Below, in pieces: positions 9,002 through 19,272 of a DNA stretch of 64,000 nt. Each line of letters opens with the position of its first letter. The stretch's first letter is position 1. Under the pieces are notes generated by a model. It had not been told where the DNA came from, made no database searches, and saw only the letters and a program-made list of their open reading frames with translations. Position numbers and translations under genes: made by a program. Origin of the DNA: Martinezella hainanensis (GTDB lineage: Bacteria; Pseudomonadota; Alphaproteobacteria; Rhizobiales; Rhizobiaceae); the NCBI RefSeq assembly GCF_900094555.1, contig NZ_FMAC01000004.1, forward strand, positions 1 through 64,000. The letters run 5' to 3'.

Positions 9002-11005
9002 TTAATCCGTGGCGATTCGCGGACGGCCCGTGGCGGTCGCCATGAACCGGGCCTCGATCAGCTTGCGACTGCCTTCCACCTCGGGCGCGTCCACCTGCTC
9101 ATTCACCGTGACCACCAGATCCACGGCGCCATTCAGCCTTGCCTGTGCAGTCGCCGCCTCGATGGCGCGCGAGCGGGCATCGGCAAAGCTCCGCTCTTCG
9201 TCGATGAAGCGCAGGCTTTCGCCAGCGCCATTCAGCACATAGATGCCATCCTCCGGCATGGTGACGAAGACGGTGACGCTGGTCCGGACCTGGCCGACGA
9301 CGGCGCCGACGGCATTCGCCACATCCGAATCACCCGGAATGGCGCTCTCGGTCGCCAGCATCTCGGCAATGGCGGGATAATAAACCGGAGCGGAAGCGCC
9401 GAGCCCGACAAGCGGGCGATCAAGCGAAATGGCGAAGCGTGCAATCCCCGGCGCACGGCGAAGCGCGCGGTCGATGGAGATCGATTTGGCGGGATTGAGA
9501 TCGGCGACACCATCCTCGGCAAGGCAGGCAGCAAGGATGACATCGGCGGATTGGCGAGTGAGGCGATCGACGATCTCTTCTGCCAACTCCTCGACAGATG
9601 CGGCTATGGGGCGCCCGGAGCCATCCTTAAGCCGCATCGCCAGCGCCAGCCCGAGGCGGGCCGCCTCGGCGTTCCATTGACCCTGCCCGCCAAGCACATG
9701 CATCGCATCAGAAGGTGTAAGACCACTCAGATGCACCAGGCCACGCGCGACCAGCCGATCCAGTGTCGCCTTTTGCGAGGTCATCGTCAAAAGCTTGTCG
9801 AGCGCCGCGGGCACGCTGCCGATGCGCTCGAACAGCGCCTGCTCCGGCGCCGTCAATCCGCTTGCCAGATGATCCGGCACGCCGGTGCGAAGCGCGAAGC
9901 GGCCCGCATTGCGGGCAAGATGCGTCGCCCGCAGCTGCTGCTCCAGCACATCGAGCACGGCAGCTCCGTGCATATGGGCGGCGAGGCTGAGCGGCAGCAG
10001 GCGGCGCGGCCCGAGTTCGAAAGCGGCGACGAGGCCACGGTCGTTGATCTTCACCTCGGAATCGCCGCCGAGGCCATACGTGCGCATAGCAACGGCCTCG
10101 ACCATGGTGCGATAGCCGCCGACCACGGCGCCATCGGCATCGAGCCGCGGCCGGCCATCTTCCATGACGGCAACGTCGGTGGTGGTGCCGCCGATATCGG
10201 ACACGACGGCATTATCGAGACCGGTGAGATAACGCGCACCGACGAGACTTGCGGCGGGACCGGACAGGATGGTTTCGATCGGCCGCAGCTTGGCCTCAGC
10301 TGCGGAAATAAGGGCGCCGTCGCCTCGCACCACCATCATCGGCGCGGAAATGCCGCGCGTTTCCAGAAATCCTTCGCAGGCGCCGACCAGACGGTCGATC
10401 ATCGAGACGAGGCGGGCATTGAGCAGCGTCGTCAAGGCGCGACGCGGGCCGCCCAGCTTCGATGAAAGCTCATGACTGCAGGTAACAGGCAGATGCGAGA
10501 TTTCACGGATGCAATCGCGCACCCTGATTTCATGAGCCGGATTCCGCACGGCGAAATAGCCGGCAACAGCGAAGGATGAGACCGATTTCGCGAGGTCCGG
10601 CAAGGCTTCCTGCAATGCCGTCAGATCGAGTGGGTTTTCATTGCCGTGAACATTGTGGCCGCCGGGAAGATAGATCACCGGATCTGACCCCAGCGCCTCC
10701 GCCAAGCCATCACGCTTGAGATCCTCGGGGCCGAAACCGATCATGACCAGCCCGGCGCGGCCGCCCTGCCCTTCGACCAGCGCGTTGGTGGCAAGCGTCG
10801 TCGACAGTGACACGAGGCCGATCGCCGAGACCGGAATGTCGGCCCTGGCGATGACGGCATCGACGGCGCCGGCTATGCCGACAGCCAGATCATGCCGCGT
10901 GGTCAGCGATTTCGCCTTGGCGATCACGCCATCGGTTTCATGGAAGAGAACGGCATCGGTATAGGTTCCACCCGTATCGATGCCGAGCAGGAAATGAGAC
11001 GTCAC
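9002..11005 (-). CDS. Hydantoinase/oxoprolinase family protein (HyuA type)
   Basis: A 667-residue ASKHA-fold protein of the HyuA/N-methylhydantoinase A family, which hydrolyses cyclic amides with ATP. Nucleotide-binding motifs are GIDTGGTYTD (8-17) and a second, DIGGTTTDVAV, in the middle; the hinge region SGPAASLVGA is also typical. HyuA enzymes are normally encoded beside a HyuB partner. None is here: the neighbours are glcB and a P450. The substrate therefore cannot be named. Translation starts at a GTG with only a weak GGA upstream. Confidence 0.85.
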   Translation of the reverse strand: MTSHFLLGIDTGGTYTDAVLFHETDGVIAKAKSLTTRHDLAVGIAGAVDAVIARADIPVSAIGLVSLSTTLATNALVEGQGGRAGLVMIGFGPEDLKRDGLAEALGSDPVIYLPGGHNVHGNENPLDLTALQEALPDLAKSVSSFAVAGYFAVRNPAHEIRVRDCIREISHLPVTCSHELSSKLGGPRRALTTLLNARLVSMIDRLVGACEGFLETRGISAPMMVVRGDGALISAAEAKLRPIETILSGPAASLVGARYLTGLDNAVVSDIGGTTTDVAVMEDGRPRLDADGAVVGGYRTMVEAVAMRTYGLGGDSEVKINDRGLVAAFELGPRRLLPLSLAAHMHGAAVLDVLEQQLRATHLARNAGRFALRTGVPDHLASGLTAPEQALFERIGSVPAALDKLLTMTSQKATLDRLVARGLVHLSGLTPSDAMHVLGGQGQWNAEAARLGLALAMRLKDGSGRPIAASVEELAEEIVDRLTRQSADVILAACLAEDGVADLNPAKSISIDRALRRAPGIARFAISLDRPLVGLGASAPVYYPAIAEMLATESAIPGDSDVANAVGAVVGQVRTSVTVFVTMPEDGIYVLNGAGESLRFIDEERSFADARSRAIEAATAQARLNGAVDLVVTVNEQVDAPEVEGSRKLIEARFMATATGRPRIATD

Positions 11006-11093
11006 GACAATATCCAGCCCTTGAATGCACTGCGACAGTCGTTATTGCACCCTTCCGGGCCGAGCCGCTAGCTGGCAAGCGGCAAAAACAGTT

Positions 11094-12488
11094 CTATCGT
11101 CTCGTCACCCGCATCGGCAAACCGCCGCGCGGCTGGGTCGTCAGCTTCTGTACCGGCCAGGGATCGGTCTCGTCGGTCAGATCGAAGCGGAAGCGACGCA
11201 TCATCACGGCAAGGGCGATGACCGCTTCCTGCAGCGCGAATGTCGCGCCGATGCAGACGCGGGGACCTGCCCCGAAAGGCAGATACTGGAAGCGATTGAT
11301 CTTGGCGCGATTCTCCGGAAGAAAGCGTTCCGGCATGAAGGCCCGTGGCTTTTCCCAGTAGAGTTCGTGGCGATGCAGCGTCCACGGCATGATGAGGACG
11401 GTGATCCCTTTCTCCATCGTCACGCGCTCGCCCTTGGCGCTAGTCCATTCGTCATCGGCGATGGCGGCGCGGTTGATCGAGGGCGCCGGCGGATAGAGGC
11501 GCATTGCCTCCTCGAAGGCGGCGCGGACGTGCGGCATCAGGTCAAGCCAGGCGACGGGCTCGGCATCGGTTACCAGCACCCGGTCGATTTCCTCTTCCAT
11601 GGCCTCACGAATATGCGGGCTATTGGCGACGCAATAGAGCGTCCAGCCCAGCGCGCGGGCGGTCGTTTCGTGGCCGGCGCCGATGAAGGTGAGGATATTG
11701 TCCTCGATTTCCTCCATGGTCAGGCCGTCGGGACCGGCTTTTTCCAGAAGCAGCGTCAGGAAATCATCGGGCGCACTGGCGCGATCCCGGCGCATCTTGT
11801 CCAGACGCAAGTCCATGGTGTTGCGGACGATCCCGCGGAATTTGTCGAGCATGCGCTGACCGCCGATGCGGGTAAGGCGCGGCACCCATCCGGGTGCGCG
11901 CAGGAGATCCATGGGATCGACCCGGCCCATGCGATGCAGCAGCTCGTTGACGTCGTCGGAAAAACTCGTGCTTTCGGTGACGATCTCGCCGGAGAACAGG
12001 GTCTCCGCCAGGATGACGAAGGTCAGCTCGGTCATGTCGGCCGCGATATCGAACACCACGCCTTCGTCACCGATTTCCTCATACTTCTGCAGATAATCCA
12101 GGCTCTGGCTTAGCATCTGCCCGGCGAAACCCTGGGCATGGCGCGGCGTGAACACCGGTGCAACCGCCTTGCGCGAGCGCTTCCATACCTGCCCTTCCGC
12201 CGTCAGCAGACCATCGCGCAGGATCGGCCGCAGCACGAGCTGGCGAATATCGGCCATGCGGTAGTTGGCGGCGTTGTCGACCAGAACATGCTTGATCAGG
12301 CCGGGATCGTTGACGATCAGCGTCCGCTCGTTGAAGAACTTCGTCTTGATCCAGGGCAGCGTGTAGGAGGGCTCACCCCAGAGCTCGAGCGGATTGCGCA
12401 GAATGGTCTTGATGATCGTCCACCGCGACGGCGGGACGGTGCGCGGAATCGGCGCCGGCGGGGAGAAGGCTTCCGGAATCATGTCCAT
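11094..12488 (-). CDS. Cytochrome P450
   Basis: Soluble bacterial P450 of about 464 residues. The heme-binding loop FGAGPRVCIGATFA places the thiolate cysteine 52 residues from the C-terminus. The I-helix oxygen-binding motif reads FIGAGHETTARAL, and the K-helix ExxR is EEAMRLYPP. The GAGGAG ribosome site lies ten bases before ATG 12488 but only one base before an earlier ATG at 12497, so the later start is preferred. No ferredoxin or ferredoxin reductase gene adjoins, so redox partners must be encoded elsewhere. Substrate unknown. Confidence 0.92.
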   Translation of the reverse strand: MDMIPEAFSPPAPIPRTVPPSRWTIIKTILRNPLELWGEPSYTLPWIKTKFFNERTLIVNDPGLIKHVLVDNAANYRMADIRQLVLRPILRDGLLTAEGQVWKRSRKAVAPVFTPRHAQGFAGQMLSQSLDYLQKYEEIGDEGVVFDIAADMTELTFVILAETLFSGEIVTESTSFSDDVNELLHRMGRVDPMDLLRAPGWVPRLTRIGGQRMLDKFRGIVRNTMDLRLDKMRRDRASAPDDFLTLLLEKAGPDGLTMEEIEDNILTFIGAGHETTARALGWTLYCVANSPHIREAMEEEIDRVLVTDAEPVAWLDLMPHVRAAFEEAMRLYPPAPSINRAAIADDEWTSAKGERVTMEKGITVLIMPWTLHRHELYWEKPRAFMPERFLPENRAKINRFQYLPFGAGPRVCIGATFALQEAVIALAVMMRRFRFDLTDETDPWPVQKLTTQPRGGLPMRVTRR

Positions 12489-12607
12489 GGGATCCATTCT
12501 CCTCGAAACTGGGCGGTATTTGATCTAACACAGCATGAGCGGCGCACCCATCCGATATGGTGGGTGCCGCCCGCAAAATCCAGACGATAAAACGTCGCGC
12601 CACGCGC

Positions 12608-12716
12608 CTAAAGCGCATCGCGATCTTTCAGATTCGCTTCTCGCGCTTTAGGTTCTTGATTGTGCGCATGTCGCTATCGCAAAACCGCTGCGCAGTTTTG
12701 CGCGACATGCCTAGAG
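12608..12716. repeat. Dispersed palindromic repeat, family 2, copy 1
   Basis: Two hairpins in tandem: CTAAAGCGC (12608-12616) pairs with GCGCTTTAG (12643-12651), and CATGTCGC (12667-12674) pairs with GCGACATG (12702-12709). The segment between and around them, including ATCGCAAAACCGCTGCGCA, recurs almost base for base at 52089-52193. It is an intergenic element between two unrelated genes. Confidence 0.85.
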
Positions 12717-13664
12717 CAAAGACTTCAGGTCGCTCAGCTTATCATTGATGAGCCAGCCATAATAATTTTCTTCCGGCCAGACCGGCTGCGATGAGCCGCG
12801 GTTCTTGGCGGCAAGGGCAGCGGCGCGCTTGCGGGGGTTGCCGAGATTATAGAGCGTCGCGGTGATGCCAGGATTGCCTGAGATATCCATGCCGGCGATC
12901 GAGCGATAGTCGTCGATCGACTTGCGGATCGAGGCTGCGACGAAGGCCAGCGACAGATCCGGGTCCATGATCGCCTTGTAGACGCCACCCGCATCCTTCT
13001 CGTTGAGCTTCGGGATGCCCGAGGTGCGGCTGACGAGATCGGAAAGCTCCAGCGCCGTCAGCGGATTGACCTGACCAAGGCCGAAGGTCTGGCCGGCATA
13101 GAAGGGCTGGAAGAAGACCGCGCTGAAGCGATTGTCGGGATAGGATTTGCCGCCGACCGTCTTGCCGCGGAAATCGTCGTCCCAGACATCCTCGCGGCAG
13201 GTCCAGAGGCTGTATGAATCGCTCTTGCCCTTGCAGGCATCGAATTGCGGATGGGTGACGAAATCGTCGACATTCTCGCCATTATAGGCGAAGCGGAAGC
13301 TCTGGCCGGCATAGGACGCCGCCTTGACGTAGTAGGACTGCAGCCCGTCATAGGCGTCGACATTATAGGTATGCTCACCGACCAGCGCGCCGATGATATG
13401 GATCGGATCGATACCATAGGCCCGCGCCGTCGACTTGATCTTCGACATCAGTTTCGTATCGGTCGCCAGCAGCTCCCGCACCTTCTGGTACTTGCGGTCG
13501 AAGGTGGAATTGGTGCCGCGCGTACGCCGCACGGAGGCGCCGGGGACCGGCGGCTGCTCGGCATTCCGGTTGCCCGGAGGCACTGAGGTCGCCGCCTCGG
13601 CATAGGCCGGGATCCAGGAGAGGCTGACGACTGCCAGAAGAAGAGTGATCAGTATCCGTCGCAA
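12711..13664 (-). CDS. DUF1402 family protein, exported
   Basis: Protein of unknown function matching DUF1402 as found across Rhizobiales. I choose a TTG start at 13664: it has AGGA eight bases upstream and gives a perfect signal peptide (LRRILITLLLAVVSLSWIPA, then YAEA). An in-frame ATG at 13748 would place 28 non-hydrophobic residues before it. The mature part contains a lysozyme-like pattern (GALVGEHTYNVDAYDGLQSY, then GLGQVNPLTAL), so a muralytic or wall-binding role is possible but not shown. About 317 residues. It follows hslU on the same strand after a hairpin. Confidence 0.75.
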   Translation of the reverse strand: MRRILITLLLAVVSLSWIPAYAEAATSVPPGNRNAEQPPVPGASVRRTRGTNSTFDRKYQKVRELLATDTKLMSKIKSTARAYGIDPIHIIGALVGEHTYNVDAYDGLQSYYVKAASYAGQSFRFAYNGENVDDFVTHPQFDACKGKSDSYSLWTCREDVWDDDFRGKTVGGKSYPDNRFSAVFFQPFYAGQTFGLGQVNPLTALELSDLVSRTSGIPKLNEKDAGGVYKAIMDPDLSLAFVAASIRKSIDDYRSIAGMDISGNPGITATLYNLGNPRKRAAALAAKNRGSSQPVWPEENYYGWLINDKLSDLKSLL

Positions 13665-13755
13665 GATGGCTGTCCTGTCGAAGTTTCCACCGATGTTTCC
13701 GTGCGCGTCCCTGACGGATAATCTTGGCCGAATAAAGCCATACGACACAAAGAAA

Positions 13756-13785
13756 CGGGCCCCTAACTAAAAAGTTAACGGCCCG
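13756..13785 (-). terminator. Probable terminator after hslVU
   Basis: CGGGC (13756-13760) and GCCCG (13781-13785) with inner TAACT/AGTTA pairing form a hairpin. On the minus strand it is followed by TTTCTTT. The T tract is interrupted, so strength is uncertain. Confidence 0.45.
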
Positions 13786-13826
13786 CTGTCGAGTGTTTAC
13801 TGTTTTAAATCGCTTCCGCCGCCTGC

Positions 13827-15137
13827 TTACAGGATAAAGCGGGAGAGGTCGGTGTTTGTGGCGAGGTCGCCGACATGCTCGCGGACATAGGCGGCATCGA
13901 TGGTTATCGAGACGCCGGCGCGATCCGAGGCGTTATAGGAGATCTCGTCGAGCACGCGCTCCATAACCGTCTGCAGGCGACGGGCGCCGATATTCTCGAC
14001 GGTGGAGTTCAGATGCACGGCAACATCGGCGAGAGCGTCGATCGCGTCGTCGGTGAAATCGAGCTTCAGGTCTTCCGTTTCCATCAGTGCCTTGTACTGG
14101 CGGATGAGGCTTGCCTGCGGCTCGGTGAGGATGCGGCGGAAGTCTTCCTTGGTCAGCGGACGGAGCTCGACGCGGATCGGCAGACGACCCTGCAGCTCGG
14201 GCAGCAGATCCGAGGGTTTCGAGACATGGAAAGCACCGGAGGCGATGAAGAGGATGTGGTCGGTCTTGACCGGGCCATACTTCGTCGAAACCGTCGTGCC
14301 TTCGACCAGCGGCAGCAGGTCGCGCTGCACGCCTTCGCGGGAGACACCGGCACCCATGCCGCCATCGCGGGCAGCGATCTTGTCGATCTCGTCGAGGAAG
14401 ACGATGCCGTCATTCTCGGCCGACTGCACGGCTTCGCGCTGGATCGCCTCATTGTCGATCAACTTGTCGGATTCGTCGCGGATCAGCTCCTTGTAGGAGT
14501 CCTTGACCGTGGTGCGAACCTTCTTCGTGCGGCCGCCCATGGCCTTGCCGAACATTTCGGAAAGGTTGAGCACGCCGATATTGGCACCCGGCATGCCGGG
14601 GATTTCGAAGCCACCGGGCATGCCGGAGCCGGTGTCGGCCACTTCGATGTCGATTTCCTTGTCGTCAAGCTGGCCGTCACGCAGCTTCTTGCGGAAGCTG
14701 TCGCGCGTCGCCGGCGATGCAGTGGCACCGACCAGCGCATCGAGCACGCGCTCTTCGGCGCTCATATGCGCCTTGGCCTGCACCTCGGCACGCTTCTTTT
14801 CGCGCACCAGGCCGATGCCGACTTCGACGAGGTCACGGACAATCTGTTCGACGTCGCGGCCGACATAGCCGACTTCGGTGAATTTCGTGGCTTCGACCTT
14901 GATGAAGGGCGCGCCGGCAAGCTTGGCAAGGCGGCGGGAGATTTCCGTCTTGCCGACGCCGGTCGGGCCGATCATCAGGATGTTCTTGGGCATGACTTCG
15001 TCGCGCAGCTCGGGCTCGAGCTGCTGGCGGCGCCAACGGTTGCGCAAGGCAATCGCCACGGCGCGCTTGGCCTCATGCTGGCCGACAATGTAACGATCGA
15101 GCTCCGAAACGATCTCGCGGGGGGAAAAAGTGGTCAT
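13827..15137 (-). CDS. hslU: HslU ATPase subunit of the HslVU protease
   Basis: AAA+ unfoldase that feeds substrates into the HslV peptidase. Length is 436 residues. The N-terminal [14 protein letters not shown] is typical. Walker A is GPTGVGKT at 57-64, Walker B is [11 protein letters not shown], and the C-terminal tail DLSRFIL is the segment that docks into HslV. The variable I domain lies between the Walker motifs. The start has AGGGA nine bases upstream. It is 44 bases downstream of hslV in one transcription unit. Confidence 0.96.
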   Translation of the reverse strand: MTTFSPREIVSELDRYIVGQHEAKRAVAIALRNRWRRQQLEPELRDEVMPKNILMIGPTGVGKTEISRRLAKLAGAPFIKVEATKFTEVGYVGRDVEQIVRDLVEVGIGLVREKKRAEVQAKAHMSAEERVLDALVGATASPATRDSFRKKLRDGQLDDKEIDIEVADTGSGMPGGFEIPGMPGANIGVLNLSEMFGKAMGGRTKKVRTTVKDSYKELIRDESDKLIDNEAIQREAVQSAENDGIVFLDEIDKIAARDGGMGAGVSREGVQRDLLPLVEGTTVSTKYGPVKTDHILFIASGAFHVSKPSDLLPELQGRLPIRVELRPLTKEDFRRILTEPQASLIRQYKALMETEDLKLDFTDDAIDALADVAVHLNSTVENIGARRLQTVMERVLDEISYNASDRAGVSITIDAAYVREHVGDLATNTDLSRFIL

Positions 15138-15181
15138 TTCGTATGTTCCCTGTCAGGGCTAGAAACTATCAAGAGAGGAAC

Positions 15182-15709
15182 TCAGGCTTCGGCATCGAGC
15201 GTTTCGACAACCACATTGTGGTTGGTGTAGACGCAGATGTCGGCAGCGATATCGAGGGCACGGCGGGCGACGTCTTCGGCAGACTTGTCGCTATCCATCA
15301 ACGCACGCGCGGCGGCGAGCGCATAATTGCCGCCGGAACCGATCGCGAGCGCGCCATGTTCTGGCTCAAGCACATCGCCGTTGCCGGTGATGGCGAGCGT
15401 TATATTCTTGTCGGCAACCAGCATCATGGCTTCGAGGTTGCGCAGATATTTGTCCGTGCGCCAGTCCTTGGCGAGCTCGACGGCAGCGCGCATCAACTGG
15501 CCGGGATATTGTTCGAGCTTCTTTTCAAGACGTTCGAGCAGGGTGAAGGCATCGGCGGTCGCGCCGGCGAAACCGGCGATGACATCGCCCTTGCCGATGC
15601 GGCGAACCTTGCGCGCATTGCCCTTCATTACGGTCTGGCCAAGACTCACCTGGCCATCACCAGCCATCACGACCTTGCCGTCCTTGCGAATAGTCACGAT
15701 TGTCGTCAT
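15182..15709 (-). CDS. hslV: HslV peptidase subunit of the HslVU protease
   Basis: Threonine peptidase of the proteasome-like HslVU complex. After removal of Met the catalytic Thr is the first residue (MTTIVTIRK). The family signatures [16 protein letters not shown] and [22 protein letters not shown] are present. Length is 175 residues. AGG lies six bases before the ATG. It is the first gene of the hslVU unit and faces away from hisB. Confidence 0.96.
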   Translation of the reverse strand: MTTIVTIRKDGKVVMAGDGQVSLGQTVMKGNARKVRRIGKGDVIAGFAGATADAFTLLERLEKKLEQYPGQLMRAAVELAKDWRTDKYLRNLEAMMLVADKNITLAITGNGDVLEPEHGALAIGSGGNYALAAARALMDSDKSAEDVARRALDIAADICVYTNHNVVVETLDAEA

Positions 15710-15775
15710 TCATCACCTGTTTGCCCCCGTTTCGGCGGGCTTTCTGCCGGGCCGCGTATCGGCCCCGTCAGCACC

Positions 15776-15803
15776 TATGTAAGAGGGGTTTTTCCGATTG
15801 CAA
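15776..15803 (-). promoter_or_regulatory. Candidate hslV promoter
   Basis: On the minus strand TTGCAA (15798-15803) and TACATA (15776-15781) are 16 bases apart, about 70 bases before the hslV start. I could not fit a convincing heat-shock (RpoH) consensus. Confidence 0.3.
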
Positions 15804-15922
15804 ATGACGGCTGCGCCCGAATGATGGCGGCAAGCCGGCTAAACGCGTGAGCCCCGCGCGTAACTTCTGGATATTTCCCGATACGCCTGATAAGGAACGG
15901 CCGTATTCCGATGGAGCATCCC

Positions 15923-16531
15923 ATGGCAGAGACCGCAGCGAGCCGCACGGCAAGCATTTCCCGCAAGACCAACGAGACCTCGGTCTCCGTTTCCGTCAAC
16001 ATCGACGGCAGCGGCAAATCGACGATTTCGACGGGGGTCGGCTTCTTCGACCATATGCTGGAACAGCTGTCGCGACATTCGCTGATCGACATGGAGATCG
16101 ACACCAAGGGCGACCTGCACGTCGACGATCACCATGCCGTCGAGGATACCGGCATCGCGATCGGCCAGGCCATTGCCAAGGCGCTGGGCGACCGGCGCGG
16201 CATTACCCGTTATGCCTCAATCGACCTCGCCATGGACGAGACGATGACGAAAGCGGCCGTCGATCTCTCGGGCAGGCCCTTCCTCGTCTGGAGTGTTTCG
16301 TTCAGTGCGCCGAAGATCGGCACCTTTGATACCGAGCTGGTGCGCGAATTCTTCCAGGCCTTAGCGCAGAATGCCGGCATCACGCTGCATATCCTCAACC
16401 ATTATGGCGCCAACAATCACCATATAGCCGAGACATGCTTCAAGGCCGTTGCGCGCGCATTGCGCACCGCAACCGAGATCGATCCGCGGCAGGCAGGCCG
16501 GGTGCCTTCGACGAAAGGCACGCTCGCCTGA
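15923..16531 (+). CDS. hisB: Imidazoleglycerol-phosphate dehydratase
   Basis: Sixth step of histidine synthesis. The monofunctional form is 202 residues, without the phosphatase domain found in enterics. The two metal-binding segments [11 protein letters not shown] and [13 protein letters not shown] are intact, as is GVGFFDHML. The start at 15923 is chosen because GGAG lies six bases upstream; an in-frame ATG at 15911 overlaps that site. It is the first gene of the his operon, which reads hisB, a DUF2628 gene, hisH, hisA, hisF, hisE and coaA. Confidence 0.95.
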   Translation: MAETAASRTASISRKTNETSVSVSVNIDGSGKSTISTGVGFFDHMLEQLSRHSLIDMEIDTKGDLHVDDHHAVEDTGIAIGQAIAKALGDRRGITRYASIDLAMDETMTKAAVDLSGRPFLVWSVSFSAPKIGTFDTELVREFFQALAQNAGITLHILNHYGANNHHIAETCFKAVARALRTATEIDPRQAGRVPSTKGTLA

Positions 16532-16554
16532 GCCCCAACCTGGGGAAGTGAAGA

Positions 16555-17052
16555 ATGGCAAGCTATCTGATTTTGACTCCGCCCGGAGCGACGAGCCGAT
16601 CCGAAGTATCGGATCGGTATCGCGATGGAACGCGCTTCATCCGCGACGGCTTTTCATGGAAGGCGTTCCTGTTTCCGACGCTCTGGATGCTCTTCCATCG
16701 GCTTTGGCTCTATGCGATCGCGACCTTTCTGTTGCAGGGTATTGCGCTGGAACTGATGCGCCAGCCTGGCTTCTTTGCCGCGGGCGCGGCACTTCTGCTC
16801 GGCGTGCATATTCTCGCCGCCCTCGAAGGCCCGCATGCGCTCGGCAATCGCCTTGTCGGTCGCGGCTGGAAGGTAAGCAATCTCGTCTCGGCGCATGATC
16901 TGGCGACTGCGGAGGAAATCCACTTTTCCCAGCTCGAGCAGGAACCAAACCTGGATATCCATCCGAAAAATTGGGATATTCCGGCCCAAAACACCAATAC
17001 CAGCCGCCCAGGCCCGAGCTTCGGCCTTCCCGGCTATGACGGAGGACGCTGA
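16555..17052 (+). CDS. DUF2628 membrane protein inside the his operon
   Basis: A 165-residue protein of unknown function, matching DUF2628. A basic N-terminal half ([18 protein letters not shown]) leads into about two hydrophobic segments between residues 40 and 95 ([20 protein letters not shown] and [18 protein letters not shown]). A polar tail ending [11 protein letters not shown] follows. It lies 23 bases after hisB and two bases before hisH, whose ribosome site overlaps its end. It is therefore co-transcribed with histidine enzymes although nothing in the protein suggests a biosynthetic role. Confidence 0.85.
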   Translation: MASYLILTPPGATSRSEVSDRYRDGTRFIRDGFSWKAFLFPTLWMLFHRLWLYAIATFLLQGIALELMRQPGFFAAGAALLLGVHILAALEGPHALGNRLVGRGWKVSNLVSAHDLATAEEIHFSQLEQEPNLDIHPKNWDIPAQNTNTSRPGPSFGLPGYDGGR

Positions 17053-17054
17053 CC

Positions 17055-17705
17055 ATGCGGGTCGCGATTATCGACTATGGTTCCGGCAATCTGCGCTCGG
17101 CCACCAAAGCTTTCGAGCGGGCCGCCCGCGAGGCAGGCATAGACGCTCACATCGACCTGACCGATGACGCTGAGCGCGTCGCCACCGCAGATCGCATCGT
17201 GCTTCCCGGCGTCGGCGCTTATGCCGATTGCCGCCGCGGCCTCTATGCCGTGCCCGGCATGACGGAAGCGGTCATCGACGTCGTGGAACACAAGGCCCGC
17301 CCCTTCCTCGGCATCTGCGTCGGCATGCAGCTGATGTCATCGCGCGGGCTGGAAAAGACGATCACGCAGGGATTCGGCTGGATCAAGGGCGACGTCAAGG
17401 AGATGACGCCAAGCGACCCCAGCCTGAAGATCCCGCAGATCGGCTGGAACACGCTGGATATCCGGCATCCGCACCCGCTCTTTGAAGGCATCGAGACCGG
17501 GCCGGACGGGCTGCACGCCTATTTCGTCCATTCCTACCATCTAGCGGCTGACCACAGCGACGATGTCATCGCGACGACGAACTATGGTGGGCCGATGACC
17601 GCCTTTGTCGGCCGCGACAACATCGCCGGCGCACAGTTCCATCCCGAGAAGAGCCAGAAGCTCGGCCTTGCCCTCATCGCCAATTTCCTGCGCTGGAAGC
17701 CGTAA
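17055..17705 (+). CDS. hisH: Imidazole glycerol phosphate synthase, glutaminase subunit
   Basis: Glutaminase half of the HisHF complex, supplying ammonia for the imidazole ring. The class-I amidotransferase triad is present: Cys88 in LGICVGMQL, and His196 and Glu198 in QFHPEKSQ. Length is 216 residues. GGAGG lies nine bases upstream, inside the end of the DUF2628 gene, so translation of the two is likely coupled. Its partner hisF is two genes downstream. Confidence 0.95.
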   Translation: MRVAIIDYGSGNLRSATKAFERAAREAGIDAHIDLTDDAERVATADRIVLPGVGAYADCRRGLYAVPGMTEAVIDVVEHKARPFLGICVGMQLMSSRGLEKTITQGFGWIKGDVKEMTPSDPSLKIPQIGWNTLDIRHPHPLFEGIETGPDGLHAYFVHSYHLAADHSDDVIATTNYGGPMTAFVGRDNIAGAQFHPEKSQKLGLALIANFLRWKP

Positions 17706-17729
17706 GGCTCGCGCTAAAAGGACAAAAAC

Positions 17730-18473
17730 ATGATTCTCTTTCCCGCTATAGACCTCAAGGACGGGCAATGCGTGCGCCTCAAGCTCGGCGACATGGGGCA
17801 GGCGACCGTCTACAACCCCGACCCCGGCGCCCAGGCGAAGGCCTTTGAAGACCAGGGCTTCGAGTGGCTGCATGTCGTCGATCTCAACGGCGCCTTCGCC
17901 GGTGAAACCGTGAATGGAGCCGCCGTCGACGCCATTCTCAAAGCGACCAAAAACCCGGTGCAGCTCGGCGGCGGTATCCGCACGCTCGACCATATCGAAA
18001 ACTGGCTGTCGCGCGGGCTTGCCCGTGTCATCCTCGGCACGGTCGCCGTGCGTGATCCAGCGCTCGTCGTCGAAGCCTGCAGGCGGTATCCGGGCCACAT
18101 CGCCGTCGGCATCGATGCCAAGGGGGGCAAGGTGGCGGTCGAGGGTTGGGCGGAGGCTTCCGAACTCGGCGTCATCGAACTCGCAAAGAAATTCGAGGGC
18201 GTCGGTGTCGCCGCGATCATCTATACCGATATCGACCGTGACGGCATTCTCACGGGCATCAACTGGGACTCGACGCTGGAGCTGGCCGACGCGGTTTCCA
18301 TTCCGGTCATCGCCTCTGGCGGGCTCGCTTCGCTTGAAGACATCAAACGCATGATCCAGCCGGATGCCCGCAAACTTGAAGGTGCGATTTCCGGCCGCGC
18401 GCTCTATGATGGTCGCATCGATCCAGCTGAGGCACTCGCCCTGATCAAGCAGGCCAAGGAGGCAGCGCAATGA
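17730..18473 (+). CDS. hisA: ProFAR isomerase
   Basis: (Beta-alpha)8-barrel enzyme for the Amadori isomerisation of ProFAR in histidine synthesis. Length is 247 residues. The catalytic Asp8 is in [15 protein letters not shown]. The second acidic site, [15 protein letters not shown], and phosphate-binding GGG/GSL-type loops ([19 protein letters not shown]) are present. AGGA lies seven bases before the ATG. The stop overlaps the hisF start by four bases. Confidence 0.95.
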   Translation: MILFPAIDLKDGQCVRLKLGDMGQATVYNPDPGAQAKAFEDQGFEWLHVVDLNGAFAGETVNGAAVDAILKATKNPVQLGGGIRTLDHIENWLSRGLARVILGTVAVRDPALVVEACRRYPGHIAVGIDAKGGKVAVEGWAEASELGVIELAKKFEGVGVAAIIYTDIDRDGILTGINWDSTLELADAVSIPVIASGGLASLEDIKRMIQPDARKLEGAISGRALYDGRIDPAEALALIKQAKEAAQ

Positions 18474-19258
18474 CCCTGAAAGCCCGCGTCATCCCCTGCC
18501 TCGACGTTAAGGACGGCCGCGTCGTCAAGGGCGTCAACTTTCTCAATCTCGTCGATGCCGGCGATCCGGTCGAAGCCGCCAAGGCCTATGACGCCGCCGG
18601 CGCCGACGAGCTTTGCTTCCTCGACATCACCGCCTCCTCCGACAATCGCGACACGATCTTCGATGTCGTGGCCCGGACGGCGGAGCAATGCTTCATGCCG
18701 GTCACCGTCGGCGGCGGCGTGCGCACGATTGCCGATATCCGCAAGCTGCTGCTCCGCGGCGCCGACAAGGTCTCGATCAATTCGGCGGCGGTCAACAATC
18801 CGGATTTCGTGGCCGAAGCGGCCGACAAGTTCGGCAACCAGTGCATCGTCGTTTCGATTGACGCCAAACGGCGCCGGACCGAGGCACTGGGCGGCGACAA
18901 TATGAGCGCGTGGGAGATCTATACTCACGGCGGCCGCAACGCGACCGGCATCGATGCCGTCGATTTCGCGCGCAAGATGGTCGAACGTGGCGCCGGCGAA
19001 CTGCTCGTCACCTCCATGGACCGCGACGGCACCAAGGTCGGCTACGATCTGGAGCTGACGCGGGCGATTGCCGATGCAGTGCGCGTACCCGTCATCGCGT
19101 CGGGCGGCGTCGGCGACCTCGACGATCTTGTTGCTGGCGTCAAGGAAGGGCATGCGACGGCGGTGCTTGCCGCTTCGATCTTCCACTTCGGCACCTATTC
19201 GGTGGGCGAAGCAAAGCGCTACATGGCCGAGCGCGGCATTCCGATGCGGCTGGATTAG
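18470..19258 (+). CDS. hisF: Imidazole glycerol phosphate synthase, cyclase subunit
   Basis: Cyclase half of the HisHF complex. Length is 262 residues. The paired acidic residues are Asp12 in [18 protein letters not shown] and the Asp in [13 protein letters not shown]. Both half-barrel phosphate loops ([10 protein letters not shown] and [11 protein letters not shown]) are intact. The ATG overlaps the hisA stop (ATGA), with GGAGG seven bases upstream. Confidence 0.96.
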   Translation: MTLKARVIPCLDVKDGRVVKGVNFLNLVDAGDPVEAAKAYDAAGADELCFLDITASSDNRDTIFDVVARTAEQCFMPVTVGGGVRTIADIRKLLLRGADKVSINSAAVNNPDFVAEAADKFGNQCIVVSIDAKRRRTEALGGDNMSAWEIYTHGGRNATGIDAVDFARKMVERGAGELLVTSMDRDGTKVGYDLELTRAIADAVRVPVIASGGVGDLDDLVAGVKEGHATAVLAASIFHFGTYSVGEAKRYMAERGIPMRLD

Positions 19259-19272
19259 GAGACAGCAGACCG

